From Comamonadaceae bacterium (GTDB taxonomy: Bacteria > Pseudomonadota > Gammaproteobacteria > Burkholderiales > Burkholderiaceae_C), in assembly GCA_947451385.1 (NCBI GenBank), contig CANFYZ010000018.1:1-50293 (forward strand): a stretch of DNA of 50,293 bases. The letters run 5' to 3'. The number at the start of each line of letters is the position of its first letter. Within the stretch, counting starts at the first letter, position 1. Below are positions 27,938 to 37,387 of this stretch, piece by piece. The position numbers and the translations under genes were made by a program. The notes under the pieces were generated by a model, which had not been told where the DNA came from, made no database searches, and worked only from the letters and a program-made list of their open reading frames with translations.

Positions 27938-29389
27938 ATGCGCAAATTTGATGAAATGTACGAGCAACTGCCCGCCTCGGGTGTGGGTGGCCCGGTGCGG
28001 GCCCACTACCAGGCGTATGCCCAGTGGCTGTCCCAGCAAAGCGCAGACGTGATGGCGGCCCGGCGTGAAGAGGCCGAAATGATTTTCCGCCGCGTGGGCA
28101 TCACCTTCGCGGTCTATGGCGACAAAGACGAAGACGGTTCGGGCACCGAGCGCTTGATCCCGTTTGACCTGATTCCCCGCGTGATCGCCGCGCAAGAGTG
28201 GAAAAACATGGAAGCCGGTCTGGTGCAACGCGTCACCGCCTTGAACCGCTTCATCCATGACGTGTACCACGACCAAGAGATCCTCAAAGCCGGCGTGATT
28301 CCGCGTGAGCAGATCGAGGGCAATGCCCAGTTTCGCCCCGAGATGATGGGTGTGGATGTGCCGAATCAGATTTACTCACACATCAGCGGCATCGACATCG
28401 TTCGCGCCCCCGACAGCGCGGGCAACGGCGAGTACTACGTGCTCGAGGACAACCTGCGCGTGCCCAGCGGCGTCTCCTACATGCTGGAAGACCGCAAGAT
28501 GATGATGCGGCTGTTCCCCGAATTGTTCAGCCAGCACCGCGTAGCGCCGGTGGCGCATTACCCCGATTTGCTGCTGGAGACTCTGCGCGCCTCCAGTCCG
28601 GCCACCACGGCCGAACCCACCGTGGTGGTGCTGACCCCAGGCATGTACAACAGCGCCTACTTTGAACACGCGTTTTTGGCGCAACAAATGGGCGTGGAGT
28701 TGGTCGAAGGCCAAGACCTGTTTGTCAAAGATGCCTTTGTCTACATGCGCACCACCCGTGGCCCCAAGCGGGTGGATGTGATTTACCGCCGCGTGGACGA
28801 CGACTTTTTGGACCCCAAAATGTTTCGCCCCACCTCGACGCTGGGCTGTGCGGGCTTGATGGACGCTTACCGCGCCGGTCACGTGGCGATTTGCAACGCC
28901 GTGGGCACCGGGGTGGCGGACGACAAGTCTATCTACCCCTATGTGCCGAAAATGATCGAGTTTTACTTGGGCGAGCAACCGATCCTGAAAAACGTGCCCA
29001 CCTACATGTGCCGCAACGCGGACGATTTGAAATACACCTTGGCCAATTTGAAAGACCTGGTGGTCAAAGAAGTCCATGGCGCAGGCGGTTACGGCATGTT
29101 GGTGGGGCCCGCCTCGACCCAGGCCGAGATCGAAGATTTTCGTGCGGCCTTGCTGGCCAACCCAGCGGGCTACATCGCGCAGCCCACGTTGAGCCTGTCC
29201 AGTTGCCCGACTTTTGTGGAGAGTGGCATTGCGCCCCGCCACATCGACTTGCGGCCCTTTGTGCTCAGTGGCCGGACGGTGCAAATGGTGCCAGGTGGGC
29301 TGACGCGGGTGGCTTTGAAAGAGGGTTCCTTGGTGGTGAATTCGTCGCAAGGCGGCGGCACCAAAGACACCTGGATTTTGCAGGCATGA
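27938..29389 (+). CDS. circularly permuted type 2 ATP-grasp protein
   Basis: A 483-residue circularly permuted ATP-grasp protein (DUF404 plus DUF407), predicted to be an ATP-dependent carboxylate-amine ligase acting on peptides. Conserved stretches: FAVYGDKDEDGSGTERLIPFD, YVLEDNLRVPSGVSYMLEDR, LTPGMYNSAYFEHAFLAQQM, RRVDDDFLDPKMF, VVKEVHGAGGYGML (Lys plus Gly-rich loop), DLRPFVL, and VNSSQGGGTKDTW near the C-terminus. AGGAGA at 27924-27929 supports the ATG at 27938. It is followed by a separate alpha-E gene 64 nt downstream, so this pair is the unfused equivalent of the fusion at 18881-21694. No signal peptide. Product unknown; no peptidase partner is seen. Confidence 0.9.
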   Translation: MRKFDEMYEQLPASGVGGPVRAHYQAYAQWLSQQSADVMAARREEAEMIFRRVGITFAVYGDKDEDGSGTERLIPFDLIPRVIAAQEWKNMEAGLVQRVTALNRFIHDVYHDQEILKAGVIPREQIEGNAQFRPEMMGVDVPNQIYSHISGIDIVRAPDSAGNGEYYVLEDNLRVPSGVSYMLEDRKMMMRLFPELFSQHRVAPVAHYPDLLLETLRASSPATTAEPTVVVLTPGMYNSAYFEHAFLAQQMGVELVEGQDLFVKDAFVYMRTTRGPKRVDVIYRRVDDDFLDPKMFRPTSTLGCAGLMDAYRAGHVAICNAVGTGVADDKSIYPYVPKMIEFYLGEQPILKNVPTYMCRNADDLKYTLANLKDLVVKEVHGAGGYGMLVGPASTQAEIEDFRAALLANPAGYIAQPTLSLSSCPTFVESGIAPRHIDLRPFVLSGRTVQMVPGGLTRVALKEGSLVVNSSQGGGTKDTWILQA

Positions 29390-29453
29390 GCCCAGATGGA
29401 GCCGCTTCACACGCACACGCCGAACATGCCGAACACGCCGATTGGAAATTCTT

Positions 29454-30443
29454 ATGTTGAGCCGCACCGCTGACCATTTATTTTGGATGTCCCGCTACAC
29501 CGAGCGGGCCGAGAACACCGCCCGCATGCTGAATGTGAGCTACGAAACCTCGCTGTTGCCGCAGTCTGCCGCGTCCGCGCAAGCGGGCTGGGAGGGCTTG
29601 TTGTCCATCAGCGAGTTGTTGCCGGCCTACCTGGCCAAGCACAGCGAGATCACGCCCAGCCGGGTGATGGATTTCATGGTCAAAGACGTGTCCAACCCCT
29701 CGTCCATCATCTCGTGCCTGCGCGCTGTGCGCGAAAACGCCCGCGCTGTGCGCGGCACCTTGACCACCGAGCTGTGGGAGACGCAAAACCAGACCTGGCT
29801 CGAAGTCAACCGCATGCTGCAGAGTGGCGAGTTTGAACGCGATCCGGGTAAGTTTTTTGAATGGGTCAAGTTCCGTTCGCACCTGTCACGCGGCGTCACT
29901 GTTGGCACCATGCTGATGGACGAGTCCTTGTATTTCATGCGCCTGGGCACCTTCTTGGAGCGGGCCGACAACACAGCGCGTTTGGTCGATGTGAAATTTC
30001 ACGCCATGCAAAACGATGACTTCGGCGCGCCACTTCAGTCGCAGTCGCAGTCGGTGACCGACAACGAAGCCGGGCAGGAATACGACTTCTACCATTGGAG
30101 CGCCATTTTGCGCAGCGTCAGCGGCTTTGAGGTGTACCGCAAGGTGTACCGCGATGTGATTCGTCCTGACCGTGTGGCCGAACTGTTGATCCTGCGCTCG
30201 GACATGCCCCGCTCTTTGCATGCCAGCTTGAACGAGGTGGTGTCCAACCTGAACTTGGTGGCCCCCCACGCCGCCAGCGAAACCCTGCGCCATGCGGGCA
30301 AGTTGCGCGCGGAGTTGGCGTACGGCCGTATCGATGAAATCTTGGCCACCGGCTTGCACGCGTTTTTGACCCAGTTCCTGGAGCGCGTGAATGGGCTGGG
30401 CGGACGCATCAGCCGAGAATTCTTGATGCCGCAATCAAGCTGA
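29454..30443 (+). CDS. alpha-E domain protein (DUF403)
   Basis: A 329-residue all-helical alpha-E protein. The opening MLSRTADHLFWMSRYTERAE is the family hallmark and corresponds to HRLVTSRAAENLFWMGRYTE in the fusion protein. Further helices carry SSIISCLRAVRENARAVRG, LYFMRLGTFLERADNTARL and DMPRSLHASLNEV. The family accompanies circularly permuted ATP-grasp ligases and has no established activity of its own; it may be a scaffold or substrate-binding subunit. ATG 29454 is preferred over a TTG at 29442 because it restores the usual start. It is transcribed with the preceding ATP-grasp gene. The familiar transglutaminase and proteasome-type peptidase genes do not follow. Confidence 0.9.
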   Translation: MLSRTADHLFWMSRYTERAENTARMLNVSYETSLLPQSAASAQAGWEGLLSISELLPAYLAKHSEITPSRVMDFMVKDVSNPSSIISCLRAVRENARAVRGTLTTELWETQNQTWLEVNRMLQSGEFERDPGKFFEWVKFRSHLSRGVTVGTMLMDESLYFMRLGTFLERADNTARLVDVKFHAMQNDDFGAPLQSQSQSVTDNEAGQEYDFYHWSAILRSVSGFEVYRKVYRDVIRPDRVAELLILRSDMPRSLHASLNEVVSNLNLVAPHAASETLRHAGKLRAELAYGRIDEILATGLHAFLTQFLERVNGLGGRISREFLMPQSS

Positions 30444-30534
30444 AACCCAGGTATGCGCCTAGGTGCTTGAGTCCTGTGGGGATTCAAGCTACAAGGGGAG
30501 GGTGAACTTCCACTCTTCTTTCCAGGTGAATTGC

Positions 30535-31881
30535 ATGCCTTCTTCTTTTTCTTTGCGCCGTGGCCTGGTGCACGCTTTGCTGCTCGGTGGGCTGGGCCTG
30601 ACCAGTGCACTCAGCGTGGCACAAACCAATCGGATCGACCAAATCCGCTCCGATGCCCCTGCTCTGGCCGCTTACGGCCCGTTGGACATGGGGGTGCGAA
30701 CCCTGCAGTTCAAAAACCCGAACCAATGGGATCAGCTGAATGCCAAACCGGGCCAAGAGGTGCCGCTGTATGACCGGCCGTTGACCACCGAGGTGTGGTA
30801 TCCCGGTCAGGCCGATCCTGCGGCCCCAAACCCTGGGCAATACAAAGTCTTTTTCAGAGACGGCAAAACCCAGATCACCTTGACGGGCCGGGCCTTGCGC
30901 GATGCCGCACCGTCTCGCGCCAAAGGGCCTTACCCCTTGGTGGTGGTGTCGCACGGTTACCCGGGCAACCGATTTTTGCTGAGCCCAATAGCCGAGAATC
31001 TGGCCAGCAAAGGCTATGTGGTGGTGTCCATCGACCACACCGACAGCACGTATTCTGATCAAGGCGCTTTCCCCAGCACCTTGCGCAACCGGCCCCTGGA
31101 TGTGTCGTTTGTGATTGATGAAATGGTCAAAGCCAACCGCAACGCGAGCAGTCCATTCAAAGACATGATTGATGAAAACCGCATCGCGCTGATCGGTTAC
31201 TCCATGGGCGGCTACGGGGTCATCAACAAATTGGGCGGCGGCTTCAGCGACAAGGCCGCCCAGTTCCCGGGCTTGCCCAAAGACAGTTTGAACCTGCTGC
31301 TCAGCAGCCATCCCCAATTTGCGCAGCGGCGCGACCCGCGCATCAAGGCCGCAGTGGCGTTTGCGCCTTGGGGCTGGAACCAGGGCTTTTGGGATGCGGA
31401 GGGCCTCAAAGGCATTCGCACCCCCTTGCTCTTTATTGCGGGCAGTGTCGACGATGTCTCGGGCTATGCGCCCGGGGTGCGCAATATTTACGAAGCCAGC
31501 ATCCATTCAGACCGCTATCTGCTGACCTTTGAAAACGCCAACCACAACGCCGGTGCCCCCATGCCCCCGCCGCAAGAAGCCTGGAAGCCTGTGCCCTGGC
31601 TGAACAACTTGATTCCGGCGGCGCACTACATTGACCCGGTATGGGACAACGTGCGCATGAACAATATTTCGCAGCACTTTATTGCGGCATTTTTGGGCAA
31701 ACATTTGGAGCAAGACGCGGGCAAAGCGGCGCATCTGGAGGTGCTGGAGTACGCCAAGCAAGGCAAATGGTCAGCCAACCCGGACGGCAGCTTCAAACCC
31801 GACCACACCTATTGGAAAGGTTTCCCCAACCGCACCGCGGCAGGTCTGCGCTTGGAGCATTTGGGCGCAGCGGCTCCTTAA
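30535..31881 (+). CDS. secreted alpha/beta hydrolase
   Basis: A 448-residue exported alpha/beta hydrolase, loosely like platelet-activating-factor acetylhydrolase or dienelactone-hydrolase-type esterases. The first ~30 residues (SLRRG, then LLLGGLGLTSALSVAQ) form a signal peptide with likely cleavage after SVAQ. The core has the oxyanion strand YPLVVVSHGYPGNR, the nucleophile Ser223 in ALIGYSMGGYG, the acid in LLFIAGSVDDVSG and the catalytic His in FENANHNAG. Substrate is unknown. ATG 30535 is favoured by AGGTGA at 30523-30528; a TTG at 30463 would ruin the signal peptide. It stands alone, converging with the acetyltransferase gene 16 nt beyond its stop. Confidence 0.8.
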   Translation: MPSSFSLRRGLVHALLLGGLGLTSALSVAQTNRIDQIRSDAPALAAYGPLDMGVRTLQFKNPNQWDQLNAKPGQEVPLYDRPLTTEVWYPGQADPAAPNPGQYKVFFRDGKTQITLTGRALRDAAPSRAKGPYPLVVVSHGYPGNRFLLSPIAENLASKGYVVVSIDHTDSTYSDQGAFPSTLRNRPLDVSFVIDEMVKANRNASSPFKDMIDENRIALIGYSMGGYGVINKLGGGFSDKAAQFPGLPKDSLNLLLSSHPQFAQRRDPRIKAAVAFAPWGWNQGFWDAEGLKGIRTPLLFIAGSVDDVSGYAPGVRNIYEASIHSDRYLLTFENANHNAGAPMPPPQEAWKPVPWLNNLIPAAHYIDPVWDNVRMNNISQHFIAAFLGKHLEQDAGKAAHLEVLEYAKQGKWSANPDGSFKPDHTYWKGFPNRTAAGLRLEHLGAAAP

Positions 31882-31897
31882 CTTTCAGGTTGCGCTT

Positions 31898-32491
31898 TCA
31901 AAGGGACTTCACCACCCGAGCCGGGTGGCCAGCCACCACCACGCGCGGTGGCACGTCATGGGTCACGACCGAGCCTGCGGCCACCACGCTGTCGGCACCA
32001 ATGGTGACGCCAGGTAACACCATGGCGCCGCTGCCTATCCACACGTTGTCTTCAATGGTGATGGGGGCTGCGGCTTCCCAGCCTTGAGCGCGCAGTGCGG
32101 GGTCCAAGGGGTGAATGGGGGTGAGCAACTGCACCTGCGTGCCGATCAGCACTTTGCGGCCAATGCGAATCGGGGCAACGTCCAGCGCGATCAAACCGAA
32201 GTTGGCAAAAGAACCGTCACCAAAGTGCAGATTTTTGCCATAGTCCACGCGCAGCGGGGCACGAATCAGCACATCGCGACCCACCGAACCCAACAGCAAC
32301 GCCAAGATCCGCCGGCCCTTGACCGGGTCCAAGGCTTGGGTCTGCTCGTATTCCAGGGTCAAACGCTGCGCGGCCCGAATCTCCGCCACCAGGTCCGCAT
32401 CGCATTGGTACCAATCACCGGCATCTCTGCGCTCGCGCATGCTGCGCGTGTCGTTCGGATCTGGGGGAGGAATTCGATCAACCGATGTCAT
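31898..32491 (-). CDS. hexapeptide-repeat O-acetyltransferase (Maa/NodL type)
   Basis: A 197-residue left-handed beta-helix acyltransferase of the maltose/galactoside O-acetyltransferase group. The N-terminal helical cap (residues ~15-60) contains the family pattern RDAGDWYQCDADLVAEI. The helix repeats run from LIRAPLRVDYGKNLHFGDGS through ITIEDNVWIGSGAMVLPGVT to VAAGSVVTHDVPPRVVVAGH. The cap-helix opening and PARVVKSL ending are typical. It would transfer acetyl from acetyl-CoA to a sugar hydroxyl; the acceptor is unknown. It is monocistronic, convergent with the hydrolase and divergent from the NADH dehydrogenase. Confidence 0.87.
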   Translation of the reverse strand: MTSVDRIPPPDPNDTRSMRERRDAGDWYQCDADLVAEIRAAQRLTLEYEQTQALDPVKGRRILALLLGSVGRDVLIRAPLRVDYGKNLHFGDGSFANFGLIALDVAPIRIGRKVLIGTQVQLLTPIHPLDPALRAQGWEAAAPITIEDNVWIGSGAMVLPGVTIGADSVVAAGSVVTHDVPPRVVVAGHPARVVKSL

Positions 32492-32711
32492 GTGGGTCAG
32501 CCTTTAAATCCAAAAATACGTCTCTGGTGCGCAATTTATAACCAACCCTGCAGTCAGACCGCATCGTTGTGCAAATGGAGCAGGCATGGTTTTCGCATTG
32601 CCAATCAAAACAAATTCATACAAACTCTTCTTCCAGGCAGGTCACTTGTGTGGGGTTTTGCGCCACCTGACTGCCTGTACTTTACTTGTCGAACTGATCA
32701 CGAGCCAGAAA

Positions 32712-34037
32712 ATGAGCACACAACACAAAATCGTCATCGTGGGGGGCGGCGCAGGCGGTCTGGAACTCGCGACCCGGCTGGGCAAAACTTACGGCCGAAG
32801 CAAGCGCGCGCTGATCACGCTGGTCGATAAAAACCGCACCCACATTTGGAAACCCAAGTTGCACGAAATCGCATCGGGCAGCATGGACCTGGGTGATCAC
32901 GAAGTGGATTACATGGCGCAGGCCCATTGGAGCCACTTCACATTCCGCATTGGTGAGCTCAAGGGCCTTGACCGCTCGAACAAAACCATCGAACTGGCGC
33001 CTTACTTGGATGAGGATGGGCGTGCTGTCACGCCCACGCAATACATCGCCTACGACACACTGGTGATTTGCATTGGCAGCTTGAGCAACGACTTCGGCAC
33101 CCAGGGGGTCAAAGAATATGCCTTGAAACTGGAAACGCAGCATGACGCCAAGTCTTTTCACTCCCGGATGGTCAATGCATGTATCCGTGCGCACAACCAG
33201 TCGGGCGTGATTCACAAAAGGCAGTTGCATGTGGCCATCATCGGCGCAGGCGCTACCGGGGTGGAGTTGGCGGCGGAATTGCACCGCACCACCCGCGAGG
33301 TTGTGGCCTTCGGCTTGGACCGAATCGATGTGGACAAGGACATCAAGGTCAGCTTGATCGAGGCGGCCGATCGCATTTTGCCGGCCTTGGTGCCGCGATT
33401 GTCCCTGGCCACGGAACAACTGCTCACACGTCTGGGTGTTCAAGTGCTCACCCACTCCAAAGTGATGGAGGTCACCGCCACGGGCATTCGCCTGGCCGAT
33501 GGGCGCGAAATCGAGTCCGAATTGGTGGTCTGGGCCGCAGGCGTTAAAGCGCCCGATGACTTGAAAGATTTTGGTGGCCTGGAAACCAACCGGATCAACC
33601 AGTTAGTGGTCCATGACACGCTGCAAACCACGCGCGACGCCGATATTTTTGCTTTGGGCGATTGCGCTGCTTGTCCCTGCTCAGACGCCGATGGTGGCCG
33701 GGCTGGCATTGTGCCGCCCAGGGCGCAAGCTGCGCATCAGCAGGCCACGCACATGTGGCTGCAAATTCAGCGCCGTTTGGCCAACCAGTCTCTCAAACCC
33801 TACCGATACAGAGACTTCGGCTCATTGGTGTCGCTGGGCAAGTTCAGCACGGTGGGCAACATGATGGGCGGCTTGATCGGCAAGAGTCTGATGATCGAGG
33901 GTTATTTTGCCAAGCTCATGTACCTGTCTTTGTACAAACTCCATGAACTCGCCATCCACGGCATCCTCAAAACCACGCTCTACACCTTGTCGCGATTGAT
34001 CACCAAACAAACCAACCCCACGGTGAAATTGCACTGA
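32712..34037 (+). CDS. ndh: type II NADH dehydrogenase
   Basis: A 441-residue single-subunit, non-proton-pumping NADH:quinone oxidoreductase (NDH-2) at the inner face of the membrane. Two dinucleotide folds are visible: FAD-binding IVGGGAGGLELATRLG at the N-terminus and the NADH-binding AIIGAGATGVELAAELHR at about residue 180. The FAD motif DIFALGDCAACP follows, with an AAHQQATH quinone-side segment. The C-terminal part (FAKLMYLSLYKLHELAIHGI) is amphipathic and fits membrane attachment. Length is close to E. coli Ndh (434). ATG 32712 gives MSTQHKIVIVGGG; the longer frame from 32586 is not supported. Stands alone, probably with a promoter in the 220-nt upstream gap. Confidence 0.9.
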   Translation: MSTQHKIVIVGGGAGGLELATRLGKTYGRSKRALITLVDKNRTHIWKPKLHEIASGSMDLGDHEVDYMAQAHWSHFTFRIGELKGLDRSNKTIELAPYLDEDGRAVTPTQYIAYDTLVICIGSLSNDFGTQGVKEYALKLETQHDAKSFHSRMVNACIRAHNQSGVIHKRQLHVAIIGAGATGVELAAELHRTTREVVAFGLDRIDVDKDIKVSLIEAADRILPALVPRLSLATEQLLTRLGVQVLTHSKVMEVTATGIRLADGREIESELVVWAAGVKAPDDLKDFGGLETNRINQLVVHDTLQTTRDADIFALGDCAACPCSDADGGRAGIVPPRAQAAHQQATHMWLQIQRRLANQSLKPYRYRDFGSLVSLGKFSTVGNMMGGLIGKSLMIEGYFAKLMYLSLYKLHELAIHGILKTTLYTLSRLITKQTNPTVKLH

Positions 34038-34261
34038 GCCGGAATCATGCCGAGCGCCCCATGGGGATGCGCCGTGCATGGATCACCTGGCCGCTATTTT
34101 CCGGGCCGTGCGCGAGAGACTTCTGGTCAGCCTGTTTGCGCATTCGTTTGCTGCCTGAATGAGCTGTCTCACCAGAAGCTGAATGTGGAATGACCTCAAT
34201 GGCTAAGCGATTGCCCCTCCTTTGCCTCCGCCCCTTTAACACAAAATTCGGGACATGCTCT

Positions 34262-35263
34262 CTACTGAACAAGCTTTTTGGGATCAATTTGCGCCACTGA
34301 CTCTTTCCAGCGTTGTCTGTCTTCGCGCAAAAAGGCAGCAAAACGCTCGGGCGTGATGGCGGAGTTAAGTTCAAACCCTATCTTGAGCAAAACGTTGTCA
34401 ATGAAGTCCTTTGACGAGACCGCAGCCCAAACTACGCTGGACATGTGCTTGACGATAGCGGCCGGCGTAGCCGCTGGCGCGAACATTCCGAACCAGGCGC
34501 TGATCACATAATCCGCAATGCCCTGCTCCATGAATGTGGGTACGGCTGGCAACAACGGGTGGCGCTGGGCTCCCGTCACGGCCAACGCCTTGACCTTGCC
34601 GTTCGCGATATGCGGAAGTGGCAGCGTGAGGGCTGCAAAGAGAATCTTCGTGTCGCCAGCCAACAGTGAGTTGAATGCTGGGGCGATCCCTTGGTAGGGT
34701 ATGTGGATCATATCGATACCTACCTTACCCATGAATCTTTCCATAGCGATATGGTGCTGGCTTCCGATTCCTGCAGAGGCGTAGGCGATCTTGCCTGGAT
34801 TGGCCTTGGCGTAGGTTAAGAGTTCCTGCAGGTTTTTAGCCGGGAAGTCGCTCGCCGTGACCAGCGCCAGCGAAGCCTGACAAAGCAGACTCACTGGTGC
34901 AAAATCTGTTTCCGGATTGAACTGCATCGGCGTGCCAAGGGCTGGAATGATGGAGAAGGCAGGGTCATTTCCAAGCAAGAGGTTGTAGCCATCGGCCGGC
35001 GCGCGCGCAGCAATAGAGGCGGCCAATTGGCCAGCCGCGCCGGGCTTGTTCTCAAAGACCAGGGGTTGACCCAGCTGTGCCTGCACTCGCTGGCCGACAT
35101 GGCGGCCTATCAGCTCCAGTGTGCCGCCGGCAGGGAATGGCACGAGGCACTTGATGGGTCGTATGGGGAAGGCGGCCTGGGCCGAGGCGAACTGACCCAA
35201 GCCCGCGAACGGCAAAGAGGCTGCAACCCGTGTGAAGCCTCGGCGGTTAATGTTCAAAGACAT
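34262..35263 (-). CDS. Bug-type tripartite tricarboxylate receptor, first copy
   Basis: A 333-residue periplasmic binding protein of the Bug/TctC family. The signal region NINRRGFTRVAASLPFAGLG contains a twin-arginine-like R-R-G-F and a hydrophobic stretch ending near ASAQA. Mature features: PIKCLVPFPAGGTLELIGRH, LLLGNDPAFSIIP, the strand IAYASAGIGSQHHIAMERFM and HIPYQGIAPAFNSLLAGD. These proteins bind carboxylates or related small acids. No TctA/TctB membrane subunit is in the window, so it may serve as an orphan receptor. It is 33 nt downstream of the second Bug gene, clearly a duplicate of it. Confidence 0.9.
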   Translation of the reverse strand: MSLNINRRGFTRVAASLPFAGLGQFASAQAAFPIRPIKCLVPFPAGGTLELIGRHVGQRVQAQLGQPLVFENKPGAAGQLAASIAARAPADGYNLLLGNDPAFSIIPALGTPMQFNPETDFAPVSLLCQASLALVTASDFPAKNLQELLTYAKANPGKIAYASAGIGSQHHIAMERFMGKVGIDMIHIPYQGIAPAFNSLLAGDTKILFAALTLPLPHIANGKVKALAVTGAQRHPLLPAVPTFMEQGIADYVISAWFGMFAPAATPAAIVKHMSSVVWAAVSSKDFIDNVLLKIGFELNSAITPERFAAFLREDRQRWKESVAQIDPKKLVQ

Positions 35264-35296
35264 GATTAGGTGTTTCCAATCAGTAGCTGAGCAGGT

Positions 35297-36349
35297 TTAC
35301 GGCAGGAGCTTTTTAGGGTTGATCATGGCCACAGACTCGCGCCACTTACGTCGGTCCTCACGGATGAACGCAGCAAATTGCTCTGGCGGTACCGAAGGAT
35401 AGGGGTCAAAGCCCGCTGGAAGCAGCACGCTATCAGTAAACTCTTTGGTAGACGCAGCCTCCCAGATCGTGGTTGACAGGCGTTTGGTGATTTCCATCGG
35501 GGTACCAGACGGTGCAAACATGCCGAACCAAGCGCTGATGACGTAGTCGGGGAAGCCCGATTCACGAAATGTTGGCACATTGGCAAGGTTCGGATGGCGT
35601 TGTGCGCCGGTGAAAGCCAGCGCCTTGAGACGGCCTGATTTGATGTGTTCTCGTGGCAAAGCGATGGCTGCGAGCATCACGTTGGTGTCGCCGGCCAGAA
35701 ATGCGTTGAAGGCCGGCGCAATGCCTTGGTAAGGCACATGAAGCATATCAATTCCGGTACGCGCCATGAGCCTTTCCATCGCCACGTGGTGCTGGCCACC
35801 TACGCCTCCCGTGCCGTAGCTGAGTTTGCCGGGGTTGGCCTTAGCGTAAGCGATGAATTCTTGTAGGGTGTTGGCTGGAAAGTTGGCACTTGTAATGAGC
35901 GCCAATGACACCTGGGTGAGCAATGACAGCGGTACGAAATCGCGGTCAGGATCGAATTGCATGGGCATACTCAATGCCGGAAGAATTGAGAATGGAACGT
36001 CGTTTGCCAGAAGTAGCGTGTAGCCATCGGCCGCAGCGCGCGCAACAAACTGGGTTCCGAGCATCAATGATGCGCCTGGCTTGTTGTCGATTAAAAATGG
36101 CTGACCCAACACCGGTTGGGTCCTCAAGCCCAGAGGCCGAATCACAGCGTCGAAGGCGCTGCCGGCGGGCACAGGGATGACCACTCGGACAGGTCGATTG
36201 GGGTATGTGCCTTGCGCGTGCACAGGGGCTGCGATGCCGGTCAGCGCAGACGCGGCTAAGCCAAGAGCACTGCGACGACTTAAGCCATTGGGCAAACCGT
36301 TGAGCGGCATGACTTCACCGCTGGTTTGTGCGAGAGAGGGACTTTTCAC
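35297..36349 (-). CDS. Bug-type tripartite tricarboxylate receptor, second copy
   Basis: A 350-residue Bug/TctC-family binding protein, paralogous to the neighbour (shared QHHVAMERLM and HVPYQGIAPAFNAFLAGD). The leader contains SRRSALGLAASALTGIAAPV, a twin-arginine-like signal cleaved near VHAQG. The start is a GTG at 36347-36349, supported by AGGAGA 6 nt upstream; an ATG 13 codons later lacks such a site. It follows the LysR gene on the same strand by 114 nt and precedes the first Bug copy. With hyuAB-FAH next door it probably delivers or senses the substrate of that pathway; substrate identity is unknown. Confidence 0.9.
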   Translation of the reverse strand: MKSPSLAQTSGEVMPLNGLPNGLSRRSALGLAASALTGIAAPVHAQGTYPNRPVRVVIPVPAGSAFDAVIRPLGLRTQPVLGQPFLIDNKPGASLMLGTQFVARAAADGYTLLLANDVPFSILPALSMPMQFDPDRDFVPLSLLTQVSLALITSANFPANTLQEFIAYAKANPGKLSYGTGGVGGQHHVAMERLMARTGIDMLHVPYQGIAPAFNAFLAGDTNVMLAAIALPREHIKSGRLKALAFTGAQRHPNLANVPTFRESGFPDYVISAWFGMFAPSGTPMEITKRLSTTIWEAASTKEFTDSVLLPAGFDPYPSVPPEQFAAFIREDRRKWRESVAMINPKKLLP

Positions 36350-36463
36350 GGTATCTCCTGGTACGGGTTGGGCCCAATTAAATTAAATCATAGCGAGCGG
36401 TATGTCGACTTGCAAATTAATTCTTTGCTTTCTGTCATAAGTATTCTCGATTAGCAATTTCGC

Positions 36464-37387
36464 TCAATCTTTGACACGCGCTGGTGCTGGTGGTCGACCA
36501 TGTTTTACCAAAGAGGCCTCCACCAAATCGACAAAGGCCTGTGCTGCCGCGCCCAATACACGCGAGGTTTGCCACACGAGATGGATCGGGCGCCCTAAAC
36601 CAGCAGCAACAATTGGAATCACCGCTACCTTGTCGGGTTCGAAGAAGGGCGCCGCCACGCTGGGCACCACGCTCACGCCTAAGCCAGCGGAAACGAGTCC
36701 GGACACAGTCGGCAGTTGCTCCACCTCCATCACTTCGTTCAGCGCAATACCGCGCATCGCCAATTCCAAATGTTGGCCAAGTATTCCCGCTCGGGCATAG
36801 CGGATCAGGTCGACGCCCACAAGATCTTGCAGCTTCAAGCGTTTGCGCCCAGCCAAGTGGTGGTCATGTCGGCAAACTAAAACAAAGGTCTCGTGGAACA
36901 GAACCCGGTACTGCAGCCCGGCGAGGGGGCCAGGTGCACTCAGGATGGCAAAGTCTGCCTGACGCTCTCTTACCAACTCAAGGCAGCGGGCCGGCTGCAG
37001 GTCGAACAGTTCAAATCTAATGCCTGGGTAGGTTGCGCGGAAGTCAGCAATCAACTGCGGCAACCAAAGCGCGGCAAACGGCAAGGTTGCGCATACTGCG
37101 ACGCGGCCCTTGCGCATATTGGAGCGGTCGCGCAGGTCAGTGCCGATTTCGTCTAACTCTGCCACCATGCGACGGGCAGAGGCGACAAAACGATCGCCAT
37201 CGGGCGTTAGGCCTACGCGGCGACGGTCACGATCTACCAATCTGACGCCGACGTCGCTCTCCAGTTTAGAGACCATCTGGCTGAGCGCTGATTGGGTCAC
37301 GTTGCACTGCTCTGCTGCCAAAGAGAAGTGGCGTAACTCGTCCAGCGCGATCAGCGCGCGCAGTACTCGGGTGGAAACATTAATCAC
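36464..37387 (-). CDS. LysR-type transcriptional regulator
   Basis: A 307-residue LysR-family regulator. The N-terminal winged helix-turn-helix covers residues ~5-65 (FSLAAEQCNVTQSALSQMVS, then LESDVGVRLVDRDRRRVGLT). The effector-binding domain (residues ~95-295) begins RVAVCATLPFAALWLPQLIA. It is divergent from hyuA with an 87-nt gap and upstream of both Bug genes, so it probably controls both units. The start is a GTG at 37385-37387 with no clear ribosome-binding site and lies within an ATTA-N11-TAAT site, so autoregulation is likely. Confidence 0.9.
   Translation of the reverse strand: MINVSTRVLRALIALDELRHFSLAAEQCNVTQSALSQMVSKLESDVGVRLVDRDRRRVGLTPDGDRFVASARRMVAELDEIGTDLRDRSNMRKGRVAVCATLPFAALWLPQLIADFRATYPGIRFELFDLQPARCLELVRERQADFAILSAPGPLAGLQYRVLFHETFVLVCRHDHHLAGRKRLKLQDLVGVDLIRYARAGILGQHLELAMRGIALNEVMEVEQLPTVSGLVSAGLGVSVVPSVAAPFFEPDKVAVIPIVAAGLGRPIHLVWQTSRVLGAAAQAFVDLVEASLVKHGRPPAPARVKD

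Noticed and set aside
34038-34261. A gene in the gap between ndh and the Bug genes (minus frame 34045-34374)
   Set aside because: It overlaps the Bug C-terminus, lacks a ribosome-binding site and shows no family signature; only a CCCCATGGGG palindrome stands out.
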